From Lithospermum erythrorhizon (taxonomy: Eukaryota; Streptophyta; Magnoliopsida; Boraginales; Boraginaceae): a stretch of DNA of 64,000 nt. The notes beneath the pieces were generated by a model, which did not search any database, was not told the DNA's origin, and was given only the letters and a program-made list of their open reading frames with translations. A program made the position numbers and the translations under genes. The stretch is from assembly GCA_019722365.1 (NCBI GenBank), contig JADFUC010000849.1, positions 1 to 64,000 on the forward strand, read 5' to 3'. Positions 35,441-48,199 of this stretch are shown piece by piece (positions within the stretch are counted from its first letter, which is position 1; every line of letters starts with the position of its first letter).

Positions 35441-35555
35441 TGTGAACATTATTGTCCCACTAGGTTGAGATAATACATATGCTATCTTAGTAATCTTCCA
35501 ACATGTTATGTCTTTGCAGATGGAGGAGTTGTACTAAACGCTTCAAGTGGGGATA

Positions 35556-38061
35556 ATGAGTCTTCCACCTGCTTCTTATTCCTCCATTTATACTCTTTGG
35601 TATGACAAATTCTTCCCCAACAAAGGGGAAATGGAGGGAAACTCAACAAACACTAGTAATTCAAGTAACAATAGGTACAACATTGCCAAGCTTAAAGAAG
35701 GATCATGGTTCAATCAATTTCGATATGGTTCGAATCCATGGATGGCTAGATATGTTTATAGTTTGATGTTCCTTATCGCGAATATGCTCGCGTGGGCTGT
35801 TCGAGATTATGGAAGTACTGCCTTGACAGAAATGGAAAGTAAGTGTTCATGATACTTGATTAAGTGCACTTTGTTTTCTAAAGTTGATGATTTACATATA
35901 TAATAGTACTAAGTATCCTTTTTTACAGAATCTTGTCATATATTTTGATGCAGAATTAAAAGGATGCAAAGGCGGGAAGGATTGTTTAGGCGCTGAAGGG
36001 GCTCTGCGAGTGAGCTTAGGATGCTTTGTATCCTTTCATTTATGGAATAATGATGATCAATAGTTTTAATATGGAGAATTATCAGAAAATGGACTATTTT
36101 CTAGTTGGATATTCTTCTTCCTTAAATGTTCTGCAGTTTTGTAAAGAGTGGTGAAAAATAATGAGCCTTAACATTGCATAAGATATTCTATTTTGTGATG
36201 TTTCTTTCTACTCTCGGAACATCAAAGTTACATCAAGGGAGAGAAGAATGGCATTCTAGGTGGTGGTTTGCAAAGTTTATCATGATCATCGCTCTAATCT
36301 TGCTCACTTTGTATATGCCTTCAGAGGTCATTTCATTCTATGGTCGGTACATCTAAATTATCTTACCAAAATGTGTTTTTGGGATCTTTATTTATTTTGC
36401 TCAATTCTTAGAATGGTCTCTGTTTCATTTCAGGGGAAATTGCACATTTTGGAGCCGGGTACATTCCCTTCAATGCACGTTGTATTTCATGTTTGATTAT
36501 ATCCCAAAATATCTCAACAAAACGAGTAATGCAAACTTCTGTTACTTATGGATTTCCATTTATATTTCAGGGTTTTTCTATTGATTCAACTTGTTAGTAT
36601 AATCAGTTTCATTACATGGCTCAATGATTGTTGTCTGTCCGAGAAATATGCCGATAAATGGTAAGTTTCTTGCTCAACTCATTTTACAAATACTAAAGGA
36701 TAAAGTTTCTTATAAATGCTAGTGGATATAATGCAGCCATATTCATGTGATGATGGTTGCAACGGCCTCATATGTTATATGTATACTTGGGATCATTTTG
36801 ATGTACATTTGGTATACACCGGAAGCATCATGTCTTCTCAACATTTTCTTCATAACATGGACACTAGTACTTATCCAATTGATGACCAGCGTTTCTCGCC
36901 ATCCAAAAGTATGTTTCATTTTGTTATACATTTGGGTGTGCTCTCTTTAGTATGTGACATTGCATTAATATTCATTCAACTTAAAATAGGTAAATTCTGG
37001 CTTTCTAACACCTGGTTTGATGGGATTGTACATTGTGTTCCTTTGCTGGTCTGCCATCAGAAGGTTAGCTTGTCCATTAATAGTCTATATCTTGAGATTG
37101 TTTGTTATTACTTTTCATTTCTTAATGGCTTTGATCTATCTTTTCCTAAAAAAATTTGTTCACCTTTCCTGCAGTGAACCACCAGAGGCGAAATGCATCA
37201 GGAAAACAGAAACGACAACAAATAGAGATTGGCTCACAATCATTGTACATTCTTATCCAATAACCATATATTTCTTTCAAGAATTCAGTTACTTCCATTT
37301 TTATGTTCTTTTATTTAGAATTACCATAACATCGAAAATTTCCCATCAAGAGATATACATGTTTTCTAAACTTGACTATTTTCTGATCTTCACAGAGTTT
37401 TGTTGTTGCGGTTGTTTCTATTGTTATTGCAACATTTTCAACTGGTATTGATTCAAAATGCTTCCAGGTTTGCTTTAGTTATACCTTTCAAATTAATTGT
37501 AACACCTTCCCTACAAGAATTTGGCTGACAATATCAAGTACAGTTTAGGAAGGTTGAGAAACAAGAAGAAGAAAATGATGTTCCATATGGCTTTGGATTC
37601 TTTCATTTTGTTTTCGCCACTGGAGCAATGTACTTCGCCATGCTCCTTATTGGTTGGAATTCTCATCATTCCATGAAAAAGTAAGCTTGAGTAAATCAAA
37701 GTTCTATTTTATGAATTGTCTTCGACAAGAAGAAATAATGGACTCTTAAGAACATCTTAAAGACTCTTGGATAAAAAACATGCCGAGGTGTTTTAAAATA
37801 TCAAAGTTCTCAATCTAAGAGCCATAACATTATTGTCTTTGCAGGTTTACAATTGATGTAGGTTGGACAAGCACTTGGGTGAGAGTCGTGAACGAGTGGT
37901 TAGCCGTGTGTGTTTACAGTAAGTATCTCAAATAACAAATTTGTTAGGAAATCTACTGGTTGCAGTTCATCAATCGAAACTGATATTATTGGTTTGCAGT
38001 ATGGATGCTTGTGGCTCCCCTGATTTGGAAAAACAGACAAACAACTGATTCACAAGTATGA
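35556..38061 (+). CDS. Serine incorporator family protein (Serinc/TMS1), 12 coding exons
   Basis: Multi-pass membrane protein of the Serinc family, linked in eukaryotes to serine incorporation into membrane lipids and to lipid scrambling; the plant role is little known. Coding exons: 35556-35838, 35954-36027, 36183-36342, 36434-36458, 36571-36660, 36737-36908, 36990-37063, 37175-37244, 37396-37467, 37544-37680, 37845-37918, 38000-38061. They sum to 1293 nt (430 aa plus stop) with all phases closing and all introns GT-AG. Family marks: MARYVYSLMFLIANMLAWAV (TM1), GCKGGKDCLGAEGALRVSLG, WHSRWW, ITWLNDC, MTSVSRHPK, and near the C-terminus DVPYGFGFFHFVFATGAMYF. Hydrophobic segments recur throughout. 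The first exon follows a splice acceptor (TTTGCAG at 35514-35520), so an upstream untranslated exon is implied. An internal Met at codon 26 is an alternative start. Exon 4 is only 25 nt. Confidence 0.96.
36434..36458 (+). other. 25-nt microexon of the Serinc gene
   Basis: It lies between TTTCAG and GTACAT and supplies codons for GEIAHFGAG (sharing the first and last Gly codons with neighbouring exons). The peptide is expected at this point of the family, between SFYG and VFLLIQL, and skipping it would shift the frame. Confidence 0.88.
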
Positions 38062-39500
38062 GATTTTCATTGCAATTCTTTGGCCAAGAACCCTCTCATC
38101 AACATGTTATGAATGTGGCAATCAAAAAACGGAACAATCAAGAACAACATGATGCACATATTGAAATTCAAGAAGTTATTCGGCGCATCTGCTTAATTTG
38201 GATGATAAAGGCCATCAAGATTGGAGACTATAACCAAGAACTGACATGATCCATTCATTCAAAAGGGTTACAGAAATTGATATTTAAATAGGATAAAATT
38301 CACAAATATTATTTTCACAAACCTCAATTATAGTTACATCATACATGTACATAGTATACAGAGAGAAGGTCATGGGATTGCAAGGCATTTTCTTTTATTC
38401 TTTGGTCCCAAATCAATGTAATCATGTAGAAGGCAGGCATGGTTTTGCTTAGTCATTTCTTGCCTCGAATACATATTGGTCAAACACTCCTTGTATTGTC
38501 TTGCTATTGCTAACCTTTGTCAAGATTCTACGCTCCATGAGCTTGGGTGTGAGTGTGATGTTAAGTATAATCTTTTCATGACTGAAAATTTGTTTATGTA
38601 ATTTTCAAAACAATTTACGCTTTTAAGAAGCATTGTCAATTTAGCCTGAATACTGTAAATCAAGCTACGCTTTGATATTAGATACTGAAAAGTTGGGATT
38701 TTACCATGAAATACCATGTGCCTTAATGATTTGGTCCCCGAAATCACACTTGTCTGCACCAAATTGAGGACTAAACCGCACTCAGATAGCCAGCTACTTT
38801 CAGTTTACTCAAATTCCAACGTTGAACTATCGAGGATCAAAACGCAATTTGATCCCACTTCTGTGATAAAACCACCCAGGTACCAACTGGGCTCACGAGC
38901 AGACCTCCTCTAGAATCAGGCTTAAGGGTCAGCTCCTTTTAGACTGAACCAAACTTGATCCAAATGAGGTGCTCGCTTTATTTCGACTCATACACCGCTC
39001 TAACCCCAATCCAAGCGGATAGCCCAATAAATAATATTTCTCCATTTTTATCGCTCTTCTACTATTCGTTGATGATTAAAAACAAAAATGGGGCTTAATA
39101 AGATATCAAAATATAAACGACAATTATTCAAACTATATTATTTGGCCGGGTTATATTCATAAGAAAAATAATCAAAATTATATTTTGAAAACGTAGGAAG
39201 TGATAATTTTTCTTTATTTTAAGTAAGAATGTAATAAATATTTCTAAACCACAAAATTCTTTAACCTCAGAAATGATGAAAAAAAATCGGGAGGAGCATC
39301 TCTTTATTTAAGCGACAATTCAAAGAAACAAATTTATTCTCATTATAAGTAATGTTTCATTTAACAACACAATTTTTTCGTATCAGTTTTATTTTACCAA
39401 TATTCTTTTTCTATTACCGACGACTTTTATCTCCTCGAAAATTATAGAACAATAATTATCTTATTTTAAACTGATATGACTATTTTGCCTCTAAGTGAAA
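38062..39500. other. Serinc 3' region and intergenic spacer
   Basis: The 3' untranslated region probably runs to about 38400-38500. Short frames at 38520-38913 on both strands show no known domain. From about 39000 the sequence becomes AT-rich. Nothing else supported. Confidence 0.5.
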
Positions 39501-39518
39501 CTTTCTCAAACACACCAC

Positions 39519-39528
39519 TTATAAATAG
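39519..39528 (+). promoter_or_regulatory. Putative TATA box of HCF101
   Basis: TTATAAATAG lies 212-221 nt upstream of the HCF101 start codon, in an otherwise suitable promoter position. No other TATA-like element with this context is closer. Confidence 0.45.
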
Positions 39529-39739
39529 GGGGCTAAAATAGTCATTTCAGGCAAAAAGAGTTACTGTTTGGAGTGTGCTTATAGCAGCAGTGGGAGTTGT
39601 CCTAGATTCTGTGGCTAAGCTAAGTGGATAGATTTCCTAGTGTATGACAATGTGACATCTTTGGTTGAGGCTCTAATTTCTCTTCTTTTGCTGCTTGTCA
39701 CTCACTGTACTCATACAACAAGCAGAGATACACATCAAT

Positions 39740-42700
39740 ATGCAGCTTCTCAATGCACCCTCTACTTCATCTCTCACCTTTCATCATTCACCAACTCAAT
39801 CCATAGGAGGTAACACTCAATTTGCATCAATTGAGTTTTTTTCTTGAAAAATATTTCATTTTTATGTATTACTAACATTTGGGTTTATTACATTAACATG
39901 TGACACATACCCTTATTAACAAGGAGGTCCTTTCCCAATTGACCCAATCTTTTTTAAAAAGTCTTAATCTACTAACAAATAGCTGAGTTGTTACACACAC
40001 CAAATAAAGGCCGCGGCCGGCCAGCTGAAGCGATTATTTTGCCCCCCCTATTTGCAAGTGTAGAAGTTATGAAGTTTCAGGCAAAATTATCATTTCCAGC
40101 TAAAAAGTTACTATTCCTCGGTGTGGTGTGTGTATAGTGTTGCCCAACAAATAGGTAGTTTCCGAATTGACCCACTTTCCAAAAAAGTCTTCCTAGGTTT
40201 AAGGGTTTCTTATTTAAGTTTTGTTTTTCTTAATTGTAGGAATAAATATATTGAATTCATTGAATTTTTCATGCCAAAGACATGCAAGAACTCTAAGGGA
40301 GTCGATTCTGGCGTATGGAAACTCAAATTTGAGCACCATTGTTGCTAAAGCTACCTCTGTGGAAGGTAAATGGCTTTGGACATGTATACTCCTTGCATCC
40401 CAATAAGATTGTCCAGTTCTGATATGGTTCATGATTATAGTGTTACACAAGGGAAACTGCTTGGCTTAAACCAGAATTTTATATTATATAAATGAAGAAA
40501 ATATAATAATTTAGAGGGGACCAATTGATTTTTGAATAAACGTATCGGTAAAATTTATTTTTTGAAATATTCTATGCAAAAGCTTTACACTATTATGAAG
40601 TTATGCGACTCGTAGATTGATCCTAAGGATCGGTTAATTTATAATATAGGTCTTATCCACACAAGTAACGAGAACATAGCTTTGGAATATTATTTCGAGC
40701 ACTGTAACGAAACCCGCTTCTACCACAAGCTTTTTAGTATTATGGCCGTGGATTCAAAATGAAAAAGAATTTTTTTCTCGCAAGAGATCGTAAAAAATAA
40801 TACGAAGCAAGAAAGATTAAAGAATCTAAATATATAGATCATAATACTTCCCAAAAATCGACACACAAAGAGTAAAAAAGTGGGGCTCGAATGTGGGGCT
40901 GTTTTATTTCACCTGAGGCTGAATTTAAAGATTCATTCATTGACTTTCTTTATACTTTATTTTTTGTCTGACTTCAAATCTTTTTGTTTGTATGTATATT
41001 GATGAAAATAATCACTAAAGACTTAAATATTTTTCAATGGAGAGGCTTAAGAACACAAACAAAATATTTAAGGTCAAACTTGAAAAAGTAAAAATATCAA
41101 AAAGTCAAAAGTGAACAATCTTTTAAGAATAGAGGGAGTAGTAAATAATTATTTTTCATAATTTTAGGGGCGGCGACTGCTCCCCTACCCCTACCCCTAG
41201 TTCCTCTGGCGTAGTTTCTTTTTTTTTTTAGTTTCTTTAAAGGGTTAATAAGTCACACTTCATCATACACGTTAAAGTATTCACCATTTCATCATACTAT
41301 CTTTTAAAAAACGACATGTTTCACTCACTCGACTGTCGAGCAATTTTGCTTGCTTTTTACTTAACTCCCGAGGTCATGTATGGATAATATTTTAGCATGG
41401 ATATTATAGTACTCTGCCAGCATAATATACAAAAAGAACTTTAATTTGGAAGGTTGTGAATTGGGAGGAGGAAAGGGACTGTGTATTTTTATTTTTATTT
41501 TAAGTTCTTTAATTTTTCAGGTGAAATGACTAAAATATCCCTGTTAAATGTCATGTGACATGCACATGACCTCATGGTTAGTAAACTAACAAAAATTTTA
41601 ACGGAAAGACCAAATTTGCCCAAACATTCAAAGTGAAGTGATGAAATGGGCATTTTTAAAGATGTGATGAAATGGTGAATGGACACAAAGATGTATGATG
41701 ATTGTTACTATTAAGCCAATTAAGAATGATTTTTTGCTAATTAGTTAGTTTGGTTGAGAGGTTTCTTCTTTGGAAAGTGCTAAGTTGTGTTCTTGTTCTT
41801 ATTGATAAATGTAGTTCATATGAATGAAGTTAAAAATGAGAATGCTAAAAGAAAAACTAATACGAGTATTTAATAATTTTAGGGGGTAAAGATTTTTAAG
41901 GTAAAGTTTTATATGATTGAACAAGAAAAAGAGAAGCACTTCATTCGATATGAAAAAAGAAGCTGTTATGTCATCCGCTTGTAATCATAAACATCAGCAA
42001 TCTCGTAAGAGTATTTTTTGGCATTCTTCACATCAGTGGTGTTTTCGTATGAATGCGAGATGTCAGAAATTATTTATTGATCATGAAACTACTATGTGAT
42101 CGAAAGTTTTAAGACAACAATGCTTCATAATTATTGGTTGACTCATCCATCATTATTGATATTTCGTTTTTTCTTAAATCAATTTCCTGAACATCGACTT
42201 CTTCTATTTATTTGTCCATTTTGAACTTCACATTTCCTCCATTTAATTGTGATGTTGCTAGTAGACTTCCTCTTGAAGCTTGACTATCATCTCATTTGAG
42301 TTTGGTTAAATTAGTTAGTTTATTTATTTATTTTGGATTTTGTTTGGAGTTTTACTTTTGATTTGTCTCAGTCACTTAATATATTTATTGCATCTAAGAC
42401 TTCTCCTGCTTATGTTATAATTGCAGCTGGAGCTTCTTCAGTATCAAGTGAGACAGCTGAGGCTGAGGTCACAAAAGCCTTGTCACAGATTATTGATCCT
42501 GATTTTGGGACCGACATTGTCTCTTGCGGATTTGTGAAGGATCTTCATACCAGTGTGGCCTCAGGAGAGGTGATTTTTAAATATGATGAATTCTGAAACC
42601 TTAGTAACAATCTTATTCTTATCAGATGATTTTCTATTTCAATCTCAGGTTTCATTTCGGTTGGAGCTCACCACACCGGCATGTCCAGTCAAGGACATGG

Positions 42701-45700
42701 TAATGAGACACAACCACCATTGTCTTATGAAGAATTGATTTGTTTGACAAGTGGTACACACCTTGTTTTCTGTTTAGTTGGATGTGTAGATTTATGGTTT
42801 CCGATTGTTTAGTATGATTACTATTCTTCTCCTTTGTCTAATTTTTAGCTATCTAGTTTCCCTTGCATGATATCCAATGAAAGAGTGATGTGTCCTTCTT
42901 ATGTGAACTTACAACATACATTTGAATTGGTGTCCTCAATGTAATCAGAGCTCAATCTTGCAGTTTGAGAAGCAAGCCAATGAGGTAGTGGCAGCACTAC
43001 CTTGGGTGAAGAACGTAAAAGTGACAATGTCAGCCCAACCAGCAAGACCAATTTTTGCTGAACAATTACCAGCAGGCCTTCAAACAATATCAAATATAGT
43101 GGCTGTTTCAAGTTGCAAGGTGAAGACTCCCAACAATATGTGTTTCCTCTTTTTGTGAACAGAACATTTTCATTAGCAGTTTTCAGTTTCCAATTCTTCC
43201 GAGCTGTTCAGCCAATTTTTGTTTCTGGAGTATCTCAGAAGTTCAGCAACATAGATGATACAGAGTATTAGGAAACCTTTAACGCGAACTGTCAAACTAA
43301 TTGCAGGATTTCTTGGTGGTTAAAATTCTTGCTTTCTATTATTTCTCCATGTCTCTAAAAACAATAAAACAGAATTCACATGTGACTTAAATTATAATTA
43401 TAGTTAGTAGTTCCCTTTGTTGCATCTTAGATGAATATCGCTTGTAAAAAGTACTTTTCCTTTTTTAGTGACCTTGTTAACCATTCATTTGCTCAACAAA
43501 CTGAAAGTTTTACTTTATGTTTTTTCTAACCTAATTAATATTTTCACACTAAAAATATGAAATGTTGTAGTCTTTCAAATATATCTTAACATGGAATACT
43601 AAATTAAACCAAGCCTTGACTATATGAAAATATTCCAAGGGTCAATTGTTAAAGCTCAACAAATAAAAGTTTATTTAATCATTAAAAACAACGGATGAAC
43701 TACTAGTTTAATTCAACTGTACTTTTCGAGGATAATAATTGTCCAAGCTGCAGGGAGGAGTTGGAAAGTCAACAGTAGCTGTAAACCTAGCTTATACTTT
43801 GGCTGATATGGGAGCTAGAGTTGGTATATTTGATGCTGATGTTTATGGTCCAAGTCTACCGACAATGGTATCCCCTGAAAGCAGAATCCTTGAAATGGTA
43901 ATGGTTGTTTCCTACAGAATTAGTTCTCAGAATTTCCAGTACGCTGTTCTAGTTATTAAAACACTTGTTTTAGAACCCAGAGACAAGAACCATAATCCCA
44001 ACAGAATACTTGGGTGTCAAACTGGTTTCTTTTGGATTTGCCGGGCAAGGAAGTGCAATTATGCGAGGGCCAATGGTGTCTGGAGTCATCAACCAATTAC
44101 TAACTACTACAGAATGGTAAGCAGCTATCGTGGAGACTTTTTAAATCTACTTTGTAGGTGATATCATTAGCAATTTTACAATAGATTCTGGTAAACCATT
44201 TTACTATTAGATTCTTCAACTTGGTCACATCTAGGATTATAGCTATTAACTATGAGAACCTGCAAAACATTGTCAACATTTTAAGACAGGTTGTATTACA
44301 TTTTTTCGATGGTAACTGTCATATTTACTTTTCTGAAGAACCAACAACTATGGCTATTTTGACCAAATAAAAATATAATAACCATATCATTATTGTCATA
44401 TGTTACTTGTAAAGTCAAGAACCTCAAACTTTTAGGAAAGTGAAAACGTTCCAAACAAATTGGAAAGAGAGAGTCGCACTTGTTGCTTTATTATATATCA
44501 GTAAGTATGATGTTCTCATTTAATGTGTGCAGGGGAGAACTGGACTACCTTGTTATTGACATGCCACCTGGGACTGGTGATATTCAGCTCACTTTGTGCC
44601 AAGTATGAAACTCATACAATGGACATGTTAATTTCTTCACATTAGCTGCACTAAAGTTTATTTATTTTCCCGTATATGAAAAATCTTAATACACTCGGGT
44701 AGCTTTGTTTTTCAGGTTGTTCCGTTGAATGCTGCCGTCATTGTTACCACACCTCAGAAGCTATCTTTTATAGATGTCGCAAAAGGAGTCCGTATGTTTT
44801 CAAAGCTGAAGGTGTGTTGGGAATAATTCTGCCAGGTTGCATTTGGAATTTTGGATGGTTGATTTTTATTTGGGAAGAGATTTGAAATAACTCCAAAAAA
44901 GAGGCAATTGAGATATATCAATTTTGTATAGAAAAGACAAACTGAAATTAATTATTTTATATGAGGTGATTTGTAATCAAAATATACTATTCAGATTCCC
45001 TATAATTGGATGGATTTGAGATATTTAAGTCAAATACTTCCCTGAGTTCTTCAATCCAGATTCAACTTTAAAGTTTTCTCGCCTTTTTTGATTTAATTAT
45101 TATATGCAGATGAAAAAAACATCTCATGTGAAATATTTAGACATATTTTACCAAGCCATTAATTGCTATAACTGACTAACTGTGTTTACTATCTAATGTG
45201 GGCACAGGTTCCGAGTATTGCCGTGGTTGAGAACATGTGCCACTTTGATGCTGATGGAAAACGATATTACCCTTTTGGTAGAGGGTCAGGATCTGAGGTC
45301 TGCAAATTTCCTAACGTTTGAGTACAATATTTTGCTTCTCATTTTTGGCTCAAGAAGTAGTCCAGCATATGATCTAAAGAGCTATGCAATGCAATATCCA
45401 TGGAAATATAAGTAATCTTAGATTCTTAGTCATGGGTCTTCGTGTTTGCAGGTTGTTCAGCAGTTTGGAATTCCTCATCTGTTTGATCTTCCGATCAGAC
45501 CAACAGTAAGTGTGGATTGGCTTCCCCTGAATCCATAACTATATTTGATCAACATTTATAAGCTACACACTTGAGAGAGTTCTAGATATCTTCAATATAT
45601 CTGGGAAAATGTTTCTACTTATATTTTATTTTTATAGCAGCATATTCTAATTTTCTAACAAAATTTTAAATTCGCCGTGGGGCATGGTTCAAGGAAATGC

Positions 45701-47887
45701 TTTAGTGAAAGTTTGACCTCCTTTCTCATAAAGGTCTTAGTGAATGATATCCTGCTTTCTCATGCAGTGTCACTACTTACTAGTATTACTATCTATTCCC
45801 AAGAATAATCCTGTACCTATATATATTGATGGGCTCCCTTCCACACTCGATAGTGATTAGAAAGGAACTATTTGTTTCAATTGGTCCGTTATCTTTCTGG
45901 ATCTAAGACTCCTATCATTACTGGTCTTCGGTTATTTACATTGTTTTTTAGCTTGATAAAAACTTATTTAAGTACGTGCTAGAGGGAAAGGGTAAACGAA
46001 AGGACTTCAATTATTATTCGTGGCACGGTATTACTTGGTCAATATTAGTCATGATATATGCTCTCAACTCTTGCACTTTTCTCTGAACAATTTCTCATGC
46101 ATGTCAATAGTTAGATACGTCTTTCCTTAAAACTTCTATATCTGAAAACTGAGCTTTCTTTCTTCAAATTTATTAGTTATCTGCTTCTGGAGATAGTGGA
46201 ACTCCGGAAGTTGTGGCTGATCCTCAAGGTGAAGTTGCCAGAATATTCCAGGAATTAGGAGTCTGTGTGGTGCAGCAGTGTGCGAAAATCCGTCAACAAG
46301 GTTTGTGATTTCAATCCCTTCTATCTGAAACTAAATTTGAATCGTGTAGTCATTCTAAATTTTTTATCACAAGCTGATAGTTTTTTGCAGCAGATGTCAA
46401 TGTATAACTGAATAAATCATTTTTGCTGTATGTAATCATGCTGCTACAATGAACAAAGAAAGCCTTCATTTTGGCCAATGATTTATCTTTGGCCTTTTTA
46501 TGTCAACATTTTCCTTTTTGCTTCAGTATCAACGGCTGTCTCTTACGACAAATCTTTCAAAGCAATTAGAGTCAAAGTGCCTCATTCAGATGATGAGTTC
46601 TATTTGCACCCTGCAACAGTACGAAGAAATGATCGCTCTGCACAGAGTGTGGTATGTTGTAGCTAGATTCCGATTGCCTCTGCCTTCAGTAATTATAATA
46701 TTATGATTACGTATAAGTTGTCATTCCTAACTACCAGCAGTTCTAGTGTGAATGTAGAAAGAAGGACAACTACTAAGCTTGGCCCCTCTCTTATGCCTTG
46801 TTTTGTGTCTATCGAATTTTAATAGTCATAATCCATGCTAGATAATGATTCTTTCTGTTCTCGACTAATATTTCAGCATGCATCTCATATAAACAGTTTC
46901 TTAAGGAACCTTACTTGAACTCTGTCCATAAAAGATGATAGTTGTTTCTACTCAAGATTATACAAGTAAATTTCTAGTATGCATGTCTCCATTACTATTG
47001 TTTAATGAATATCGAGTTACGGTATGTACGTAAGAACTGTGGCTCAATCACAAGATCCAATCATAGCCAAATGTGCAAGGATAGTGCATAAGAAGTTACG
47101 AACAAAAGGGAAAGTAAAATAAAACAACAATGGACATCAGTATTTTCAAAGGAATTGATAAGAGTTCTTAGAAAATTAATCTATTTCGATAACTTGCAAT
47201 AACTTGTGCATCTCTTAGTAATGTTTTTTACAGGTAATTTTCTCATGATATTGTTTGAACAGGATGAATGGACAGGAGAGCAGAAATTACAGTTTGGAGA
47301 CATTCCAGAAGATATCGAACCTGAAGATATTAGGCCCATGGGAAACTATGCGGTATCTATAACATGGCCTGATGGGTTTAGCCAGGTATTTATCAATCAC
47401 TTGTAGAAAAAACAGAGATGAAAAATACATTGAAAGATGTCAATTGCCTTTTCAAGTTTTCATAAAATCAATCAAGGATGGATCACCTTAGGCCTTAGGG
47501 TCTAATGTATGAAATGTAAAACATATTTCTACACAGACTCTATGTTTTGACAACTTGAACTTGTGATCTCAGGCCACACAGAAAGTTCTATAATGGTCAA
47601 ACGTAAATGAATTAGAATACTCTCCACCACATAAGTGTGCTTCGTGCATAATTATCTCATTGGTTCAATATAAACTAGAGTGTTTATCACGTCACCAAAT
47701 TTTGTTTTCATCGGTATATTTTTTTGGAGTGCATAGAGGATGCTTTTTCTTTCTTCAGGATTCAATAAGATGCATACCACTATTTGCAAGATCATACTCT
47801 GAGGTTTTTATATTCTTGCAGATCGCTCCTTATGATCAGCTTCAAACTATGGAGCGGCTAATTGAAGTTCCTCAACTTACTCATTGA
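39740..47887 (+). CDS. HCF101: HCF101, chloroplast Fe-S cluster carrier (Mrp/NBP35-type P-loop ATPase)
   Basis: Stromal scaffold that assembles and delivers [4Fe-4S] clusters, needed for photosystem I in Arabidopsis. Fifteen exons: 39740-39809, 40240-40365, 42427-42569, 42649-42699, 42964-43119, 43754-43897, 43974-44116, 44533-44602, 44716-44811, 45208-45297, 45452-45505, 46177-46300, 46527-46651, 47263-47385, 47822-47887. They sum to 1581 nt (526 aa plus stop); every junction is GT-AG and in phase. Domains: Ser/Thr-rich transit peptide (about 1-65), MIP18/DUF59 domain (about 74-150), P-loop SCKGGVGKST (180-189), Mrp signature [14 protein letters not shown] (from 286), C-terminal DUF971 domain (about 425-515). 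Cys125, Cys344 and Cys416 sit three residues before Arabidopsis Cys128, Cys347 and Cys419 (recalled numbering), the cluster ligands. Intron 2 (2061 bp) holds a MITE. Confidence 0.97.
40925..41142. mobile_element. MITE inside HCF101 intron 2
   Basis: The right terminus, AATAGAGGGAGTAG, is the reverse complement of a CTCCCTCTATT-type end. The arms pair imperfectly over about 60 bp: left ATTGACTTTCTTTATACTTT..., right (reverse complement) TTTGACTTTTTGATATTTTT.... The left terminus is eroded, so the start is approximate. It is spliced out with the intron. Confidence 0.6.
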
Positions 47888-47890
47888 TAG

Positions 47891-48009
47891 GTGATATGCC
47901 AGCCATTTGTTCTTTTTATTTGTTTCATTTTGTTAAATGCAAGTGAGTTATAACTTATAGTTGATGCATTTTCCAAATTGAATCTTATAATTTTGTATCT
48001 ATATTGCAG
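47891..48009 (+). other. Putative 3'-UTR intron of HCF101
   Basis: The stop codon TGA ends at 47887. After TAG, GTGATATGCC gives a donor at 47891, and TATATTGCAG at about 48000-48009 gives an acceptor. The junction would lie 3 nt after the stop, too close to trigger nonsense-mediated decay by the usual 50-55 nt rule. The 3' UTR would continue from 48010, probably to about 48200. Confidence 0.5.
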
Positions 48010-48199
48010 GTGTCAATGTGATAACTCGAATTTACGTTTCTGCTGGATTGGAGGATTCTCCATACAACCAGATTAATTAGGTGAATGAATACCTAGCTAC
48101 AAAGGATCCTGAAGTGCTTCATCAACAACTTTGTATCGTACTCATCTGTTGTAGATATATCTCACACAGGTTAATCCATCATTAGTACCACTTCTTTTT

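Noticed and set aside
38520..38913. Overlapping frames on both strands after the Serinc gene
   Set aside because: They overlap on opposite strands with no domain and follow the likely 3' UTR. They may be a dispersed repeat, but I could not name it.
43739..44161. A single continuous 140-codon protein including the P-loop
   Set aside because: The frame reads through a 76 bp intron (43898-43973). Correct HCF101 exons are 43754-43897 and 43974-44116; the read-through segment is not conserved family sequence.
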